The notes beneath the pieces are model-generated. The model saw only the letters and a list, made by a program, of their open reading frames with translations, was not told the DNA's origin and ran no database searches. From assembly GCA_017794825.1 (NCBI GenBank), contig CP051237.1, positions 4,296,501 to 4,360,500 on the forward strand: DNA of 64,000 nt. Direction: 5' to 3'. The position numbers and the translations under genes were made by a program. The stretch comes from Pararhizobium sp. GTDB taxonomy: Bacteria; Pseudomonadota; Alphaproteobacteria; Rhizobiales; Rhizobiaceae. Shown piece by piece: positions 42,842 to 51,494 of the stretch; position 1 is the first letter of the stretch, and the number at the start of each line of letters is the position of its first letter.

Positions 42842-43477
42842 TCAGTATTCCTGACGCGGCCTGATTCCGTTGAAAAGAATGGTGATGATTGCGGCCGCGG
42901 TTTCTTCGTAGAAATTCTCGTCCTTGACCCTGTCAGGCACGACTGCGCCGATCTGGACCTTGAAATCGGCGTAATGCTGGGTTGTCGCCCAAATCATGAA
43001 GATGAGGTGATGCGGATCGATCGGCGCAAGTCTGCCGTCATCGATCCATGTGCGTATGACGCCAACCTTGCGTTCCACAATGTTGCGGAGATGTGATTGC
43101 AGGAAGTCGCCGATCGCCGGCGCGCCATGCAGAATTTCATTGGCGAACACCCGTGAGCTTTCGGGGCGTGATTCAGACAGCTTCAGTTTGGCGACGATGT
43201 ATTTCGCCAGTTCGTCCAGCGGATCGCCCTTCGGGTCGATATGACGGAACGGCGTAAGCCATTCGTCGAGCGTCTTTTCCAGCACGTTGACATAAATGTC
43301 TTCCTTGCGGGGGAAATAATAGAGCAGGTTGGGCTTGGACATGCCCGCTTTTTCGGCGATCTGGTCGATGGTTGATCCGCGGAAACCGTAAGCCGAGAAC
43401 ACTTCGAGCGCGGCGTCCAGGATTATGCCGCGATTGATTTCCTGAATTCGGGTTGTCTTAGTTTTTGTCTGTGTCAT
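42842..43477 (-). CDS. rutR: RutR-type TetR-family regulator of pyrimidine catabolism
   Basis: A 211-residue TetR-family protein. The N-terminal HTH spans AALEVFSAYGFRGSTIDQIA and EKAGMSKPNLLYYFPRKEDI; the C-terminal part has the RutR ligand-domain pattern ESSRVFANEILHGAP and FMIWATTQHYADF. RutR binds uracil or thymine and leaves its operator. It is divergent from the pyrimidine-degradation operon, and a near-consensus RutR box lies between them. It should repress that operon when pyrimidines are absent. Confidence 0.88.
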   Translation of the reverse strand: MTQTKTKTTRIQEINRGIILDAALEVFSAYGFRGSTIDQIAEKAGMSKPNLLYYFPRKEDIYVNVLEKTLDEWLTPFRHIDPKGDPLDELAKYIVAKLKLSESRPESSRVFANEILHGAPAIGDFLQSHLRNIVERKVGVIRTWIDDGRLAPIDPHHLIFMIWATTQHYADFKVQIGAVVPDRVKDENFYEETAAAIITILFNGIRPRQEY

Positions 43478-43636
43478 TCAGTCCCGTGGCGGCGGCGCTT
43501 CAGGCCGGCTTCCAGTCTCCTCCTCGATGCCCGAAACGACGCGAAATCGACATGCCGGGAACTTGCCAAACACGGTTGGGCGTCGCCTCCGCAACAAAGC
43601 CCTTGACCGTCTTTACACGCTCTTCTAGCCTACATT

Positions 43637-43652
43637 TTGACCAATCAGTCAA
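43637..43652. promoter_or_regulatory. RutR operator
   Basis: TTGACCAATCAGTCAA matches the E. coli RutR consensus TTGACCA-N2-TGGTCAA at 12 of 14 defined positions and has symmetric TTGAC/GTCAA arms. It lies 160 bases from the rutR start and 81 bases before the transaminase ATG, where it can control both directions. Confidence 0.75.
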
Positions 43653-43732
43653 GTTTTTTCGTTTGACGACGGGAAGCGGGCCGATTCACTGTGAAACGGC
43701 AGAGTCCTCTGCCTATATTCGAGGTTGGATCC

Positions 43733-45052
43733 ATGAATATTTCAGCCACAAACAATCTTGACGCCTTCTGGATGCCGTTCACCGCAAACCGGCAGTTCAA
43801 GAAGAATCCACGCATGTTCGTGAGCGCTGACAGGATGCACTACACGACGTCCGACGGTCGCCAGGTGATGGATGCAACGGCCGGCCTCTGGTGCGTGAAC
43901 GCCGGACACAACCGACCTAAGATCGTCGAGGCGATTCGCCAGCAGGCGGGAGAACTGGACTATGCTCCGGCGTTCCAGATGGGCCATCCCAAAGCCTTCG
44001 AACTGGCGTCGAAACTCGTCGCCATGTCTCCGACCGGGCTCGATCACGTCATGTTCACGAACTCCGGTTCCGAATCGGTCGAGACAGCGCTGAAGACGGC
44101 GATCGCCTACCATCGCGCCAAGGGCGACGGATCGCGGTTCCGGCTGATCGGTCGCGAACGCGGCTATCACGGCGTCAATTTCGGCGGAATCTCGGTTGGC
44201 GGCATCGTTCCGAATCGCAAGATGTTCGGCACGCTCCTGACCGGGGTCGATCATTTGCCCCACACGCACGACCTGAAGCGCAATGCCTATACGAGGGGAA
44301 TTCCCGAACACGGCGCCGAGCTTGCGGATGAACTCGAGCGGATCATCGGATTGCATGACGCCTCGACCATCGCCGCCGTTATCGTCGAGCCTGTCGCCGG
44401 ATCGACCGGCGTGCTCGTCCCGCCGAAGGGCTACCTGCAGAAGCTTCGCAATATTTGCGACAAGCACGGCATATTGCTGATCTTCGATGAAGTGATCACA
44501 GGTTATGGCCGCCTGGGCGCGCCGTTTGCCGCGGATTACTTCGGCGTCGTGCCTGATATCATGATCACCGCCAAGGGTTTGACCAACGGCGTCATTCCGA
44601 TGGGCGCAGTATTCGTCAAGAACGAGATCCATGACGCGTTCATGACCGGTCCGGAACACGTCATCGAGTTCTTCCACGGCTATACCTATTCCGGCAATCC
44701 AATGGCGTCGGCAGCAGGCCTCGCGACGATTGAAACCTATCAGGAAGAGGGGCTGCTCACGCGCGGCGCGGAACTTGCCGGCTACTTCGAGGATGGTCTG
44801 CATTCGCTGAAAGGGCTGCCGCACGTCATCGACATCCGAAACATCGGACTTGTCGGCGCGGTTGAACTCGAGCCGGTCGCGGGCGAACCCACGCGACGGG
44901 CGTTTCAGGCCTTCCTCGACGCCTACGACAAGGGTCTGCTGATCCGCACTACCGGCGATATCATCGCGCTTTCACCGCCCCTGATCGTCGAGAAAGCCGA
45001 TATCGATTTCATTATCGATACGCTCGGCGGCGTCCTGAAAACACTCGACTAA
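43733..45052 (+). CDS. Beta-alanine (omega-amino acid):pyruvate transaminase
   Basis: A 439-residue class III PLP aminotransferase. It starts MNISATNNLDAFWMPFTANR; the PLP Lys lies in ITAKGLTNGVIPMGAVFV, and FTNSGSESVETALKTA and GRERGYHGVNFGG are family segments. The neighbouring amidohydrolase produces beta-alanine from uracil (or 3-aminoisobutyrate from thymine), and this enzyme would turn it into malonate semialdehyde. ATG at 43733 has GAGG 8 bases upstream. It is the first gene of the RutR-controlled operon. Confidence 0.9.
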   Translation: MNISATNNLDAFWMPFTANRQFKKNPRMFVSADRMHYTTSDGRQVMDATAGLWCVNAGHNRPKIVEAIRQQAGELDYAPAFQMGHPKAFELASKLVAMSPTGLDHVMFTNSGSESVETALKTAIAYHRAKGDGSRFRLIGRERGYHGVNFGGISVGGIVPNRKMFGTLLTGVDHLPHTHDLKRNAYTRGIPEHGAELADELERIIGLHDASTIAAVIVEPVAGSTGVLVPPKGYLQKLRNICDKHGILLIFDEVITGYGRLGAPFAADYFGVVPDIMITAKGLTNGVIPMGAVFVKNEIHDAFMTGPEHVIEFFHGYTYSGNPMASAAGLATIETYQEEGLLTRGAELAGYFEDGLHSLKGLPHVIDIRNIGLVGAVELEPVAGEPTRRAFQAFLDAYDKGLLIRTTGDIIALSPPLIVEKADIDFIIDTLGGVLKTLD

Positions 45053-45075
45053 AAAGAACAGCCAGGAGACGCTCC

Positions 45076-46323
45076 ATGACATTGACGAGCAATATGAGGA
45101 TCGACGGAGACCGGCTCTGGGATTCTCTGATGGAAATGGCGAAGATCGGACCGGGCGTTCGTGGCGGCAACAATCGGCAGACTCTGACCGATGAAGACGC
45201 CGAAGGCCGCAAGCTGTTCCAGAAATGGTGCGAGGACGCCGGCATGACGATGGGCGTCGACCAGATGGGCACGATGTTCTTCCGCCGCGAGGGAACCGAT
45301 CCGGACGCGCTTCCGGTCTATGTCGGAAGTCACCTCGACACCCAGCCGACGGGCGGCAAGTATGACGGCGTCCTGGGCGTTCTCGGCGCGCTGGAAGTCG
45401 TCCGGACCCTCAATGATCTCAACATCAAGACGAAACATCCGATTGTCGTCACCAACTGGACGAACGAGGAAGGCACGCGTTTCGCGCCCGCGATGCTCGC
45501 CTCCGGCGTCTTTGCCGGCATGCTTGAACAGGACTGGGCCTATGCCCGCAAGGATCATGAGGGAAAGAATTTCGGCGACGAACTGAAACGCATCGGCTGG
45601 CTTGGCGAGGAAGAGACCGGCGCCCGCAAGATTCATGCCTTCTTCGAACTGCATATCGAACAGGGGCCGATACTCGAAGCCGAGAATAAAGACATCGGCG
45701 TTGTCACTCACGGCCAGGGCCTTTGGTGGTTGCAGGTGACGCTGACCGGCAAGGACGCGCATACCGGCTCAACGCCGATGCCGATGCGGCGCAACGCCGG
45801 TCTCGGCATGGCGCGCATCACCGAACTGGTGCACGAGATCGCCATGAGCCATCAGCCGAACGCCGTGGGCGCGATCGGTCATTGCGATGTTTATCCCAAT
45901 TCGCGCAACGTGATTCCGGGCAAGGTCGTCTTCACCATCGATTTCCGGTCTCCGGATCAGGAAATTCTCGATGGGATGAAGGCGCGCCTGGAAGCCGAAG
46001 CGCCGGGCATAGCGAAGGAATTGGGCCTGGAGATCGAAATCGAGGTGTCGGGGCATTTCGACCCGGTGACCTTCGACGAAAACTGCGTCAAGGCCGTCCG
46101 TGACGCCGCAGACCGACTGGGATACTCACACAGGGATATCGTTTCGGGCGCCGGGCACGACGCCTGCTGGATCAATCGCGTCGCGCCGACCTCGATGGTC
46201 ATGTGCCCCTGTGTCGACGGTCTCAGCCACAACGAAGACGAGGAAATCTCACCCGAATGGGCGCGCGCCGGAACGGACGTGCTTTTCCACGCCGTCGTCG
46301 AAACCGCGGAGATCGTGGAATAG
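45076..46323 (+). CDS. N-carbamoyl-beta-alanine amidohydrolase (beta-ureidopropionase)
   Basis: A 415-residue Zn-dependent M20-type hydrolase. The binuclear metal site is in YVGSHLDTQPTGGKYDG and WTNEEGTRFAPAM, and a dimerisation-domain segment TGKDAHTGSTPMPMRRNAG follows. It releases CO2 and ammonia from N-carbamoyl-beta-alanine. The same fold includes N-carbamoyl-amino-acid and allantoate hydrolases, but the dihydropyrimidinase and transaminase neighbours point to the pyrimidine route. It begins 23 bases after the transaminase. Confidence 0.9.
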   Translation: MTLTSNMRIDGDRLWDSLMEMAKIGPGVRGGNNRQTLTDEDAEGRKLFQKWCEDAGMTMGVDQMGTMFFRREGTDPDALPVYVGSHLDTQPTGGKYDGVLGVLGALEVVRTLNDLNIKTKHPIVVTNWTNEEGTRFAPAMLASGVFAGMLEQDWAYARKDHEGKNFGDELKRIGWLGEEETGARKIHAFFELHIEQGPILEAENKDIGVVTHGQGLWWLQVTLTGKDAHTGSTPMPMRRNAGLGMARITELVHEIAMSHQPNAVGAIGHCDVYPNSRNVIPGKVVFTIDFRSPDQEILDGMKARLEAEAPGIAKELGLEIEIEVSGHFDPVTFDENCVKAVRDAADRLGYSHRDIVSGAGHDACWINRVAPTSMVMCPCVDGLSHNEDEEISPEWARAGTDVLFHAVVETAEIVE

Positions 46324-46380
46324 GCGCCGCCGCGTTCAATTTCGAGAAGACAACAGATTACCAGACAAGGATCATCCATC

Positions 46381-47835
46381 ATGAGTACAGTGATCAAGAA
46401 CGGGACGATCGTCACCGCCGATCTGACGTACAAATCCGACGTCAAGATAGAAAACGGCAAGATAATTGAAATCGGACCCGACCTCAGCGGTGACGAAACA
46501 CTGGACGCATCGGGCTGCTACGTGATGCCGGGAGGCATCGACCCTCATGTGCATCTCGAAATGCCCTTCATGGGCACCTATTCGAGCGACGATTTTGAGA
46601 GTGGAACACGCGCCGCCCTGGCGGGCGGAACGACCACGGTCGTGGATTTCTGCCTACCCGATCCCGGTCAATCGCTTCTCGAGGCGATCACGCGCTGGGA
46701 CAACAAGTCGCAACGCGCAAATTGCGACTATTCCTTCCACATGGCGATCACCTGGTGGGGCGAACAGGTCTTCAACGAGATGGAGGCCGTCGTCCGGGAC
46801 AAGGGCATCAACACTTTCAAGCACTTCATGGCCTACAAAGGCGCGCTCATGGTCAACGACGACGAGATGTTCGCGTCGTTCTCGCGCTGCGCCGAACTTG
46901 GCGCGCTGCCGCTTGTCCACGCAGAAAACGGCGATGTCGTCGCCACCATGCAGCAGAAACTGCTGGCCGAAGGCAACAACGGGCCGGAAGGCCATGCCTA
47001 TTCGCGTCCGGCCGAGGTCGAAGGCGAGGCCACCAATCGCGCTATAATGATCGCAGATATGGCGGGCGTTCCCGTCTATATCGTGCACACGTCCTGCGAA
47101 CAGTCGCATGAGGCGATCCGGCGCGCCCGCCAGAATGGCGTCCGCGTCTATGGGGAGCCGCTGATCCAGCATCTGACGCTCGACGAAAGCGAGTATTTCG
47201 ACAAGGACTGGGATCACTCCGCCCGCCGCGTCATGAGCCCTCCCTTCCGCAACAAAAAACACCAGGATTCGCTTTGGGCCGGACTGCAGGCGGGTTCCCT
47301 GCAGGTTGTTGCGACAGACCATTGCGCGTTCACCACGGATCAGAAGCGATATGGCGTCGGCGACTTCACCAAGATCCCGAACGGAACGGGCGGCCTCGAG
47401 GATCGGCTCCCGATGCTATGGACCTACGGCGTGAACACCGGACGGCTGACCCCGAACGAGTTCGTCGCCGTCACGTCGACCAATATCGCCAAGATACTCA
47501 ACATGTATCCGAAGAAGGGCGCGATCATGGTCGGCGCCGACGCCGATATCGTGGTTCTGGATCCGAACAAGGAAAAGACGATTTCCGCCGGAACCCAGCA
47601 ATCGGCGATCGACTACAACGTCTTCGAGGGCAAGCACGTAAAGGGATTGCCCCGCTTCACGCTCACACACGGAAAAGTCGCGATCTACGACGGCGAGGTC
47701 CGAACCCAGGAAGGTCACGGTCAGTTCATCAAGCGCGAGCCTTTCCAGGCAGTCAACAAGGCCCTGTCGACCTGGAAAGAACTGGTTGCGCCGCGTCCGG
47801 TCGAGCGGACTGGCATACCTCCAAGTGGGGTCTGA
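46381..47835 (+). CDS. Dihydropyrimidinase
   Basis: A 484-residue cyclic amidase of the hydantoinase family that opens dihydrouracil or dihydrothymine to the N-carbamoyl beta-amino acid. Metal-binding PGGIDPHVHLEMPF is near residues 50-63. The carbamylated Lys is expected in TFKHFMAYKGALM, and further His ligands in PVYIVHTSCEQSHEA. ATDHCAF and the C-terminal KGAIMVGADADIVVLDP complete the family pattern. It precedes the ABC transporter genes and completes the three downstream steps of the reductive pathway. The first enzyme, dihydropyrimidine dehydrogenase, is not in the window. Confidence 0.92.
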   Translation: MSTVIKNGTIVTADLTYKSDVKIENGKIIEIGPDLSGDETLDASGCYVMPGGIDPHVHLEMPFMGTYSSDDFESGTRAALAGGTTTVVDFCLPDPGQSLLEAITRWDNKSQRANCDYSFHMAITWWGEQVFNEMEAVVRDKGINTFKHFMAYKGALMVNDDEMFASFSRCAELGALPLVHAENGDVVATMQQKLLAEGNNGPEGHAYSRPAEVEGEATNRAIMIADMAGVPVYIVHTSCEQSHEAIRRARQNGVRVYGEPLIQHLTLDESEYFDKDWDHSARRVMSPPFRNKKHQDSLWAGLQAGSLQVVATDHCAFTTDQKRYGVGDFTKIPNGTGGLEDRLPMLWTYGVNTGRLTPNEFVAVTSTNIAKILNMYPKKGAIMVGADADIVVLDPNKEKTISAGTQQSAIDYNVFEGKHVKGLPRFTLTHGKVAIYDGEVRTQEGHGQFIKREPFQAVNKALSTWKELVAPRPVERTGIPPSGV

Positions 47836-47871
47836 TTGCATGCAGGCGGATATCGCTGCAGGATGGCGCGT

Positions 47872-48669
47872 ATGAACGCGGTGATCGAAACAAAGGGACT
47901 GAACCTGACATTCGAAACGAATGACGGGCCGGTTCATGCGCTCTCCGATATTGATCTGACGATTGAAAATGGCGAGTTCGTCTCGCTGATCGGACCGTCG
48001 GGCTGCGGCAAGACGACCTTGCTCAGGGTGATCGCGGATCTTGAACAGCCGACGGGCGGAACGATCTTGGTCAATGGCGTTACGCCCCAGGAAGCGCGTC
48101 TTTCGCGAGCTTACGGATATGTGTTCCAGGCGGCGGCGCTTTATCCCTGGCGCACTATCAGCGGCAATATCTCGTTGCCGCTGGAGGTCATGGGTATCGC
48201 GAAGTCCGAACGCAAATCGCGTATCGAACGCAACCTCGAACTGGTGAACCTCTCCGGCTTCGAAAAGAAATTTCCGTGGCAGCTGTCCGGCGGCATGCAG
48301 CAACGCGCCTCGATTGCGCGCGCGCTGTCCTTCGATCCCGACATGCTGTTGATGGACGAGCCTTTCGGCGCGCTGGACGAGATCGTTCGCGATCATCTGA
48401 ACGAACAGCTTCTCAAGCTTTGGGCGCAGACACAAAAGACGGTCGTCTTCGTCACCCACTCGATACCCGAGGCGGTGTTTCTTTCGACGAAAATCGTGGT
48501 GATGAGCCCGCGACCGGGGCGCATTCACGAAATCATCGATTGCGATCTCGGGGCCGACCGGCCGCTCGACATCCGCGAGACGCCGAAGTTCCTGGAAATC
48601 GCCCACCGTGTGCGCGAAGGGCTGAGGCTGGGTCACTCCTACGATGACCGGGAACCGGCGGAGAGCTGA
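47872..48669 (+). CDS. ABC importer ATPase (taurine/nitrate/pyrimidine type)
   Basis: A 265-residue ATPase with Walker A GPSGCGKTTLL, ABC signature LSGGMQQRASIARAL, Walker B MLLMDEPFGALD and the switch His in VFVTHSIPEA. It belongs to the SsuB/TauB-like group that pairs with NMT1-type binding proteins. The ATG at 47872 (MNAVIETKGLNL) is preferred to earlier ATGs at 47863 and 47836 on the basis of the usual family N-terminus; the ribosome site is not decisive. Its stop overlaps the first permease gene by one base. Confidence 0.9.
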   Translation: MNAVIETKGLNLTFETNDGPVHALSDIDLTIENGEFVSLIGPSGCGKTTLLRVIADLEQPTGGTILVNGVTPQEARLSRAYGYVFQAAALYPWRTISGNISLPLEVMGIAKSERKSRIERNLELVNLSGFEKKFPWQLSGGMQQRASIARALSFDPDMLLMDEPFGALDEIVRDHLNEQLLKLWAQTQKTVVFVTHSIPEAVFLSTKIVVMSPRPGRIHEIIDCDLGADRPLDIRETPKFLEIAHRVREGLRLGHSYDDREPAES

Positions 48670-49565
48670 TGACGGAAAGGCAAGGGGTGTCGGGCTTTTT
48701 CCTGGATCGGGTTCTGCCGGTTGGCGTTGTCGTGCTGGTCATCGTGATGCTCTGGTACGGTTTCGCCGTGCTGTTGAACTCGCAGTTCGAGCTGGATCAG
48801 GCGGCTCGTGCGAATACGGAAATCTCGACGCGCGATCTGGTCGCAAAGACCATGGTCCAGGAAAGGCCGGTGCTTCCCGCGCCTCACCAGGTCGCCACCG
48901 AGCTGTGGGACACGACGGTCAACAAGAAGATCACCTCCAAGCGCAGTCTCGTCTACCATGGCTGGGTGACGCTTTCGTCCACATTACTCGGATTCGTGAT
49001 GGGCACGCTGCTCGGCATAGGACTCGCGGTTGCGATCGTCCATTCGCGAGTGCTCGACAAGAGCCTGATGCCCTGGATCATCACAAGTCAGACGGTGCCG
49101 ATTCTCGCCATCGCCCCGATGATTATCGTCGTCCTCAACGCAATCGGCATATCAGGGCTGTTGCCCAAGGCGATGATCTCGACCTATCTCTCTTTCTTTC
49201 CTGTGGCGGTCGGCATGGTGAAGGGGCTGCGGTCGCCTGACACGATGCACATGGACCTGATGCGCACCTACAACGCCACGCAGACGCAAGTCTTCTTCAA
49301 GCTGCGCTGGCCCTCGGCGGTGCCGTTCCTGTTTACCTCAATGAAAATTGCGGTCGCAATCAGCCTGGTCGGCGCCATTGTCGGCGAATTGCCGACAGGA
49401 GCCGTCGCAGGGCTTGGCGCACGGCTGTTGACCGGATCCTATTACGGCCAGACCATCCAGATCTGGACCGCGCTCATCGGCGCCGCCGTGCTCGCAGCCA
49501 TTCTGGTAACGGCCGTTGATGTCGTTTCGCGGATCGTCATGCGAAATATGGGTATGGCGCGATGA
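48669..49565 (+). CDS. ABC importer permease 1
   Basis: A 298-residue SsuC/TauC-like permease with six or seven helices and the ATPase-contact EAA-like loop around MDLMRTYNATQTQVFFKLRWP. After the first helix there is a periplasmic stretch of about 60 residues (ELDQAARANTEISTRDLV) that ordinary members lack. It overlaps the next permease gene by four bases. Two distinct permeases suggest a heterodimeric channel. Confidence 0.87.
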   Translation: MTERQGVSGFFLDRVLPVGVVVLVIVMLWYGFAVLLNSQFELDQAARANTEISTRDLVAKTMVQERPVLPAPHQVATELWDTTVNKKITSKRSLVYHGWVTLSSTLLGFVMGTLLGIGLAVAIVHSRVLDKSLMPWIITSQTVPILAIAPMIIVVLNAIGISGLLPKAMISTYLSFFPVAVGMVKGLRSPDTMHMDLMRTYNATQTQVFFKLRWPSAVPFLFTSMKIAVAISLVGAIVGELPTGAVAGLGARLLTGSYYGQTIQIWTALIGAAVLAAILVTAVDVVSRIVMRNMGMAR

Positions 49566-50422
49566 ACTATTCGATCATCATCAGCGTCGCGGTTTTCTGG
49601 ATGGTCGCCTGGTTCATCAATACCAGACTGGCGGAGCTCTCGCCGAAGAATTTGATCGCTGCGCGCGCCATTAATCTGCTGATACCAATCCTGTTCGGCG
49701 TGACCTTGATCGTCATCTGGGAAGGCCTCGCCAAGGGCTTCGAGATACCTGGCGTCCTTCTGCCTGCGCCTTCGGTCATCTGGGCGAGGATCACCGCGTC
49801 GACCGATATTCTGTGGGCCGATTTCTACCAGACCTTTCTGAAGGCGGTTCTCGCCGGGTACGTGATGGGATGCGGTTTCGGCTTCGTCACCGCCATCCTC
49901 GTCGACAAGGTTCCATTCCTGCGCAAGGGGCTCTTGCCGGTGGGCAATCTGGTCGCTGCGCTGCCGATCGTGGGCATTGCGCCGATCATGGTCATGTGGT
50001 TCGGTTTCGACTGGCCGTCAAAAGCCGCAGTCGTCGTCGTCATGACCTTCTTTCCGATGTTGGTGAATACGGTCGCCGGGCTTGAGGCAAGCAACGCCAT
50101 GGAGCGCGACCTGATGCGGACCTACGCAGCCAACTACTGGCAAACACTGTTGAAATTGCGCTTGCCAGCAGCAATGCCTTTTATATTTAATGCCCTCAAG
50201 ATTAACTCGACCCTGGCGCTGATCGGAGCGATCGTGGCCGAGTTTTTCGGAACCCCGATTGTCGGCATGGGATTCCGCATTTCGACCGAAGTCGGCCGGA
50301 TGAACATCGACATGGTTTGGGCTGAAATTTTTGTAGCGGCTCTTGCCGGTTCTCTCTCGTACGGGCTTATCGCGCTGCTCGAGAGGGCTGTGACATTCTG
50401 GCATCCGTCCTACAGAAACTGA
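49562..50422 (+). CDS. ABC importer permease 2
   Basis: A 286-residue permease of the same family, with LLPAPSVIWARI near the start of the transport domain and the contact loop MERDLMRTYAANYWQTLLKLRLP. The two permeases share about the same loop sequence (RDLMRTYxA / MDLMRTYNA), so they arose by duplication. It is followed after 26 bases by the binding protein gene. Confidence 0.88.
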   Translation: MNYSIIISVAVFWMVAWFINTRLAELSPKNLIAARAINLLIPILFGVTLIVIWEGLAKGFEIPGVLLPAPSVIWARITASTDILWADFYQTFLKAVLAGYVMGCGFGFVTAILVDKVPFLRKGLLPVGNLVAALPIVGIAPIMVMWFGFDWPSKAAVVVVMTFFPMLVNTVAGLEASNAMERDLMRTYAANYWQTLLKLRLPAAMPFIFNALKINSTLALIGAIVAEFFGTPIVGMGFRISTEVGRMNIDMVWAEIFVAALAGSLSYGLIALLERAVTFWHPSYRN

Positions 50423-50448
50423 GAAACCACCAAAGGAGAACTGAAAGA

Positions 50449-51432
50449 ATGAAAAAACTGATTTCAACCACGATGGGGCTCGCCATGAGCCTGGCCGCCG
50501 GTTCGGCGCTTGCAGCGGACGACCTGACTCTCCAGCTGAAATGGGTCACGCAGGCCCAGTTCGCCGGCTATTACGTCGCCAAAGAGAAGGGATACTACGA
50601 CGAAGTCGACCTCAACGTAACGATCAAGCCGGGCGGTCCGGACATTGCGCCGGCCCAGGTGATCGCTGGCGGCGGCGCTGACGTAATCGTCGACTGGATG
50701 CCGTCTGCTCTGGCGTCGCGTGAAAAGGGCGTTCCGCTGGTCAATATCGCCCAGCCCTTCAAGAAGTCCGGCATGATGCTGACCTGCCTGAAGGAAACCG
50801 GCATCGAGTCACCGGAAGACTTTCCGGGCCGTACGCTCGGCGTCTGGTTCTTTGGTAACGAGTACCCGTTCCTCTCATGGATGAGCCAACTCGGTATTCC
50901 GACCGATGGTTCCGATGGCGGCGTAACGGTCCTGAAGCAGGGCTTCAACGTTGATCCGCTGCTGCAGAAGCAGGCTGACTGCATCTCGACCATGACCTAC
51001 AATGAATATTGGCAGGTCATTGACGCCGGTATCGCTTCGGAAGACCTGATCACCTTCAAATACGAGGATCAGGGCGTTGCGACGCTGGAAGACGGCCTCT
51101 ATGTCATGGAAGCCGATCTCGATGACGAGGCAAAGGTCGACATGTTCAAGCGCTTTGTCGAGGCGTCGATGAAGGGCTGGAAGTATGCCGAGGAGAATCC
51201 GGATGAAGCCGCCGAAATCGTTCTCGAATTTGACGAGACCGGCGCGCAGACCGAAAAGCACCAGAAGCGGATGATGGGCGAAATCGCCAAGCTGACCGCC
51301 GGTTCCGACGGTTCGCTTGATCCGGCCGACTATGAGCGCACGGTCAACTCGCTGCTGTCAGGCGGCTCCGATCCCGTGATCACCAAGGAGCCGGAAGGCG
51401 CCTACACGGACAAGATTACCGGCGGCATGTAA
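50449..51432 (+). CDS. NMT1/THI5-like substrate-binding protein, probably for pyrimidines
   Basis: A 327-residue periplasmic protein with a signal peptide (MKKLISTTMGLAMSLAAGSA, cleaved after LAA). It then has TLQLKWVTQAQFAGYYVAKE, typical of THI5/NMT1-like receptors for pyrimidine-like ligands (ThiY, RibY). AAGGAG lies upstream of the ATG. Location at the end of a RutR-controlled catabolic operon makes uracil, thymine or a dihydropyrimidine the likely ligand; this is inference. A strong terminator follows. Confidence 0.88.
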   Translation: MKKLISTTMGLAMSLAAGSALAADDLTLQLKWVTQAQFAGYYVAKEKGYYDEVDLNVTIKPGGPDIAPAQVIAGGGADVIVDWMPSALASREKGVPLVNIAQPFKKSGMMLTCLKETGIESPEDFPGRTLGVWFFGNEYPFLSWMSQLGIPTDGSDGGVTVLKQGFNVDPLLQKQADCISTMTYNEYWQVIDAGIASEDLITFKYEDQGVATLEDGLYVMEADLDDEAKVDMFKRFVEASMKGWKYAEENPDEAAEIVLEFDETGAQTEKHQKRMMGEIAKLTAGSDGSLDPADYERTVNSLLSGGSDPVITKEPEGAYTDKITGGM

Positions 51433-51458
51433 GCGACATCGCTTATCACAACGTTGTC

Positions 51459-51480
51459 AAAGGGGGCTTCGGCCCCCTTT
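51459..51480. terminator. Strong bidirectional terminator
   Basis: AAAGGGGGC-TTCG-GCCCCCTTT is a perfect 9-bp stem with a stable TTCG tetraloop, and both arms end in A/T runs. It lies between the converging binding-protein gene (stop 51432) and GMC oxidoreductase gene (stop 51495) and can serve both. Confidence 0.9.
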
Positions 51481-51494
51481 GTTGCAATTCAGGA

